This document shows positions 60,656 to 64,000 of a DNA stretch of 64,000 nt, in pieces. Position 1 is the stretch's first letter. Every line of letters begins with the position of its first letter. The translations under genes and the position numbers were made by a program. Source of the DNA: Cardinalis cardinalis (Eukaryota > Chordata > Aves > Passeriformes > Cardinalidae). The stretch lies in NCBI GenBank assembly GCA_014549065.1, contig JACDOX010000165.1, forward strand, positions 1,426,883 to 1,490,882, in the 5' to 3' direction. The notes under the pieces were generated by a model. It made no database searches and was not told the DNA's origin. It saw only the letters and a list, made by a program, of their open reading frames with translations.

Positions 60656-63602
60656 ATCTGTCTGCTTGCACACATTAAGGTTCTTTTCATTTAAAATCAT
60701 CCCTGAAAAGCAAAACAGTTTTTTGCACATCAAATTGTTTTAGAATAGCAATAAACACCGTAACAGAGGCTTTCAGAAAGCAGTCCCTGACAGCAGCAGG
60801 AATCTCTCCACTGACCCTTGACAGTGACCAGAACAAGATTGCAAAATACATCAGTGATCTGCAACATGTCAAGCAAAAATATGTGGCAGAAGCAGCAGAC
60901 AAACCAGCCCCTCCCACCACGGTCTGCAAGACTAAAAACACCCAACAATGAAACTTATTTTGTGACCTATCTCCAAACTGGTGGAAACACAGTGGATGAA
61001 TCGCTCCTCAGCTGGACAAACCACAAGCACAAGAGCAGTAAAGAGAGTCACTGTTCTCAGCAAAATGCCACAGCATTTTTCCCAGCCACTGAGTTTATGT
61101 TGCAGATACACACAGGGAATGGGAGCAAAGACTGAAGAGTTCAGGCTCACACAGCAAAAGGAGAGAACGCCAATAATGTGGAACCAGAAGTAAATAATGC
61201 AAAACAAGACAGACCAAAAGGATGCTAGGGAAGCAGGCAAGACTTCAGAAAGAGTACAGACCCTAATCAGTGCATGGTCTGACCCCAGGGCATCATTTGG
61301 AGTTTTGATGGAACATTAGACAATGGTGGGGTTCTTGGGGATGTTTTTTGCAGGGCCAGGAGTTGGGCTTTGATGACCCTTGTAGGTNCCATCCAANTCA
61401 GGATATTTTACAATTCTAAAATTTAAAATAAAACAGTGTCTGAACTAGGAAAATGGATGGAATGAGCCCTGCAGAGTACCCTATTGCTGAGTGCCTGCAC
61501 ACAAAGATTTACAAATTCCTGACACATCCCCATCAGGTATCAACCATTCCCTAGACAGGCATGAGGGAAAGCCATGGCCACTGCCTGCAGAAAGGAGTCA
61601 ATCAGGAAAATGCACACAGTGGCTCAGGACCAAGACTTTGATCCCAACAGAGGAAATGCAGAAGGCTCACCTTGATTTCTTTTCTTTTTATTTTTTTTGC
61701 CATCTGCCATGAAATGACAACTACCAGAAGATGGAGGATCTCTGCAATCCTTCTGCCAAGCCTGCAGACAGTAGGGTCAGGTATTTAAACANGAAAAGCT
61801 TCTGTTTTCACATTGCAACCTAGATGGTTGATATTCTAGATCCTAGGTGATATTCTGGTTCAAGGATCTAGTTCATGAAGACAGAGCCAGGACCAGGTGA
61901 GGTATTTANGGAAAATAGTCAAAGCTGCCCTCGGCCCTGGCAGTTCCATACCATGCAGTCACCAGCAACAACAAACTCTATATCCTTGAGCTGAGGAATG
62001 GGACAAAACAAGGGGCCCTGGTGCTATCTGGCTTCTTGATCACANCTGTAAAGTAGCAGCACTTTAAAATACCCTGTTTGGTACTGATCANCTCCTCTAA
62101 AATCTGCTATTTGTGAAATACAACCACAGTAACACTAACTACGTGCTGGATACCTCGTGAAACCAAAATACTGATAATGAGAAATGTGAGAGAAGATTGA
62201 ATAATATTTAAATTTGAAAACTATTTTTCAGCGTCTGTATGGACAGTAGTTAAAATTCTGATGTATCCAAACTCATTTTTATCACATTGATACTAGNAGA
62301 TTGCCTTCAACAGGAGATGTGTAAACATAAAGTGAATACAGCAGTCTCATTTTGCAGAAAACAAAGAGACTTATGTGTCATCCTGGCTGCCCAGCACAGA
62401 AATGCTAATACAAACAAAGCCCTTTGCAAGTTTAGCTTATCAAAATAACCAAGAACCTCAAAAGGAGACACCTACAAAATGGAAGACAATAAGCAAAGTT
62501 AGCTCTAAATACTTTGAGAGACTAAAAATAGCATGAATATGAAAAGCCCTGCTTATTGTCAGATCCAGATTCTATGAATTTAAACTGTTGTACATCTAGT
62601 AAGAGGATACATATGCAATTTTTAAATTGTTTAGAGGAGGTCTGTGTTTATGGAAATGAGTTAAANGAAGAAGTATACAAGGAAAATTTGATGAGGAGCT
62701 GGAATTTGGAATTTATAGGGTAATTAAAGATTTTGGATGAAGTTTAGGCCTGAAAAAAAGGAAAATTGTATATAGAATAAAAATATAACGTGCATGGAAA
62801 ACCTAAACCAATCCTCAGAGAATGGGTTCAAGCCCTGACCTCAGAAGATTTAGCACAGAAAGATTTGGATCAAAATCAGCACTTGGCAATGCTGGGATTT
62901 TGAATATTTAGAAAACACAGAGTGCAAAGGGCAATTAAAAGATAAAAACTTGGTTCTGGTCCAGCACACAGCTCATGTTACAGTCTGTGGCTGCATAAAA
63001 TCTGTGCAATGACATTAAAAACGTGCAAGGCTCCAGCCCTCCCATGCTAAAGGGTCCTTTGTGCTCACCCAGGAAGGTGTTTCAGCTTTGTCCCAGGGCA
63101 CTGAGGTTGAGCAGGACCACACAGACCTTTGCAAGGTAGCCCCAACCTTCCTGGAGGAGCAAGCAGCCCGGTCATTTNGAGCTCACAGCCTCCTGTTGCT
63201 TCTCAGGAGCAAAGATCCTATGGTCTGTACAAAATAAGCCCAGTGTGAAGTTTCCAGGGAAGCTTTGTGCTGGTTTCTCCCTTTCTCCTAGGGTAGAAGT
63301 GTTAGATACACTTCTGTCAGCATCACTGGAGAGCTGTATGAGCAGCTCTTTGCTCCCCAAGCACATACCTGGGGTGGGACTGAGTTCACTGCTTCTAATA
63401 ACCTCAAAGTTTATTTAGCCCATGTCAATTAGGTGTCCTTTGAGAGAGCCAGGAACCTCAGGAGGAAACTCGTCCTGCCTGTCTTGATTAACTACTCTAG
63501 TACGGTATAAATCAGTCTCTAGCACTACCTGTCCTTCCCATGGCCCAGAGAAGGGNTCTTGAGAGCCAATGCAGATGAGCAGCATAAAATGGAATAAATC
63601 CN
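60656..63602. other. Intergenic sequence with one CR1 tail
   Basis: No coding region is supported. Only the CR1 tail near 61290-61425 is recognised. Small open frames around 60687-61240 overlap on both strands and show no domain. Confidence 0.4.
61290..61425 (+). mobile_element. CR1 3' fragment
   Basis: The segment 'gggccaggagttgggctttg' followed by 'atgacccttgtaggt' and 'tcaggatattttacaattct' is a CR1 3' end in + orientation, diverged in the final octamers. Confidence 0.75.
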
Positions 63603-64000
63603 TGTCATCATCATATTTTCTGAAAAATCCCTTTGCCCAGGATTTTTCTCCTGGGAAGCTGAGAAGCCTCAGAGAAAAATGAAAACAATAATTATCTGAT
63701 TCNCTTCTCCTGTGTTTTGCTGCTNTGGAATGTGGTCTGGAGATTGTTTATCCAACAGGTGGTGGTTTGATTGGTTTCATGTGAATTGTTTTGACTTAAT
63801 GACCAATCAAGGTCCAGCTGTGTCAAGGCTCTGAAGAGTCACAAGTTTTTAATTAGTATCTTGTTAAGCCTTCTATAAGTATCCTTTCTCTATTCTTTAG
63901 TATAGTTTTAGTATAGCATAATATAATATAATATAATATAATATAATATAATATAATATAATATAATATAATATAATATAATATAATATAATATAATATA
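63603..64000 (+). mobile_element. LTR, family B copy 2, truncated by the window end
   Basis: The element starts TGTCATCATCATATTTTCTG at 63603 and follows copy 1 (60230) collinearly through 'tctctattctttagtatag'. It then passes into a TAATA array that continues past the end of the window. The polyadenylation block seen in copy 1 would lie beyond the array. Confidence 0.7.
63917..64000. repeat. (TAATA)n pentanucleotide array
   Basis: At least 16 perfect 5-bp units (ATAAT/TAATA) run to the window end, so the full length is unknown. The array occupies the position where the related LTR at 60230 has the short seed 'ttaatataatatag'. Confidence 0.97.

Noticed and set aside
62820..62845. tRNA-like T-arm motif (ggttcaagcc)
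   Set aside because: No matching acceptor stem, D-arm or anticodon arm can be drawn around it.
1..64000. CRISPR arrays, operons, bacterial or phage genes, or a novel multi-gene defence-type system
   Set aside because: The window is vertebrate genomic DNA with introns, CR1 and LTR elements; no repeat-spacer array or compact gene cluster is present.

Overview
This is a eukaryotic window, almost certainly from a bird and probably a songbird. The evidence is CR1 LINE tails, endogenous retroviral LTRs of passerine type, a compact intron-exon gene and draft-assembly N runs. One protein-coding gene is clearly present: NDP, which encodes norrin, on the + strand. The coding sequence lies in two exons, 35762-35935 (58 codons) and 44151-44378 (75 codons plus stop). 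Joined, they give a complete 133-residue norrin with a signal peptide and all 11 cysteines of the cystine-knot domain.

The non-coding part of the gene can be drawn with decreasing certainty. The 5' part of exon 2 (35581-35761) is 5' UTR and holds two short upstream ORFs. A candidate first exon (about 24891-24978) follows a TATAAAAGG box at 24861 and a CT-rich tract, and ends at a GTAAGC donor. A CpG-rich block (about 25500-26070) just inside intron 1 ends in a second good donor and may be an alternative promoter. The 3' UTR runs from 44379 to a polyadenylation signal at 44947, or possibly to later ones at 45170 and 45510. Intron 1 is about 10.6 kb and intron 2 is 8.2 kb.

Mobile elements account for most other recognisable structure. 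Two solo LTRs of one family lie in minus orientation, at 4068-4740 (5-bp duplication ACATC) and 53731-54385 (5-bp duplication TACAC). A third, unrelated LTR at 35943-36398 has 9-bp inverted ends and a 4-bp duplication AGGC. It is inserted in sense orientation only 7 bases past the end of NDP exon 2. Further LTR copies lie at 60230 to about 60655, from 63603 through the window end, and tentatively at 57178-57610. CR1 fragments lie near 7330, 9238, 15515, 41226, 41395, 56270, 58130, 58540, 58752 and 61290. Simple repeats include CTTT, purine-rich GGAA/GGGA, TA, GAT/AAT, CACTC and TAATA arrays; two of them border assembly gaps.

The remainder (1-24 kb, most of both introns, and 45-64 kb) shows no gene I can support. 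In mammals NDP sits between EFHC2 and MAOB, but I could not identify exons of either. I found no RNA gene, CRISPR array, operon or novel multi-gene system. The most interesting item is the LTR beside the NDP exon 2 splice donor.
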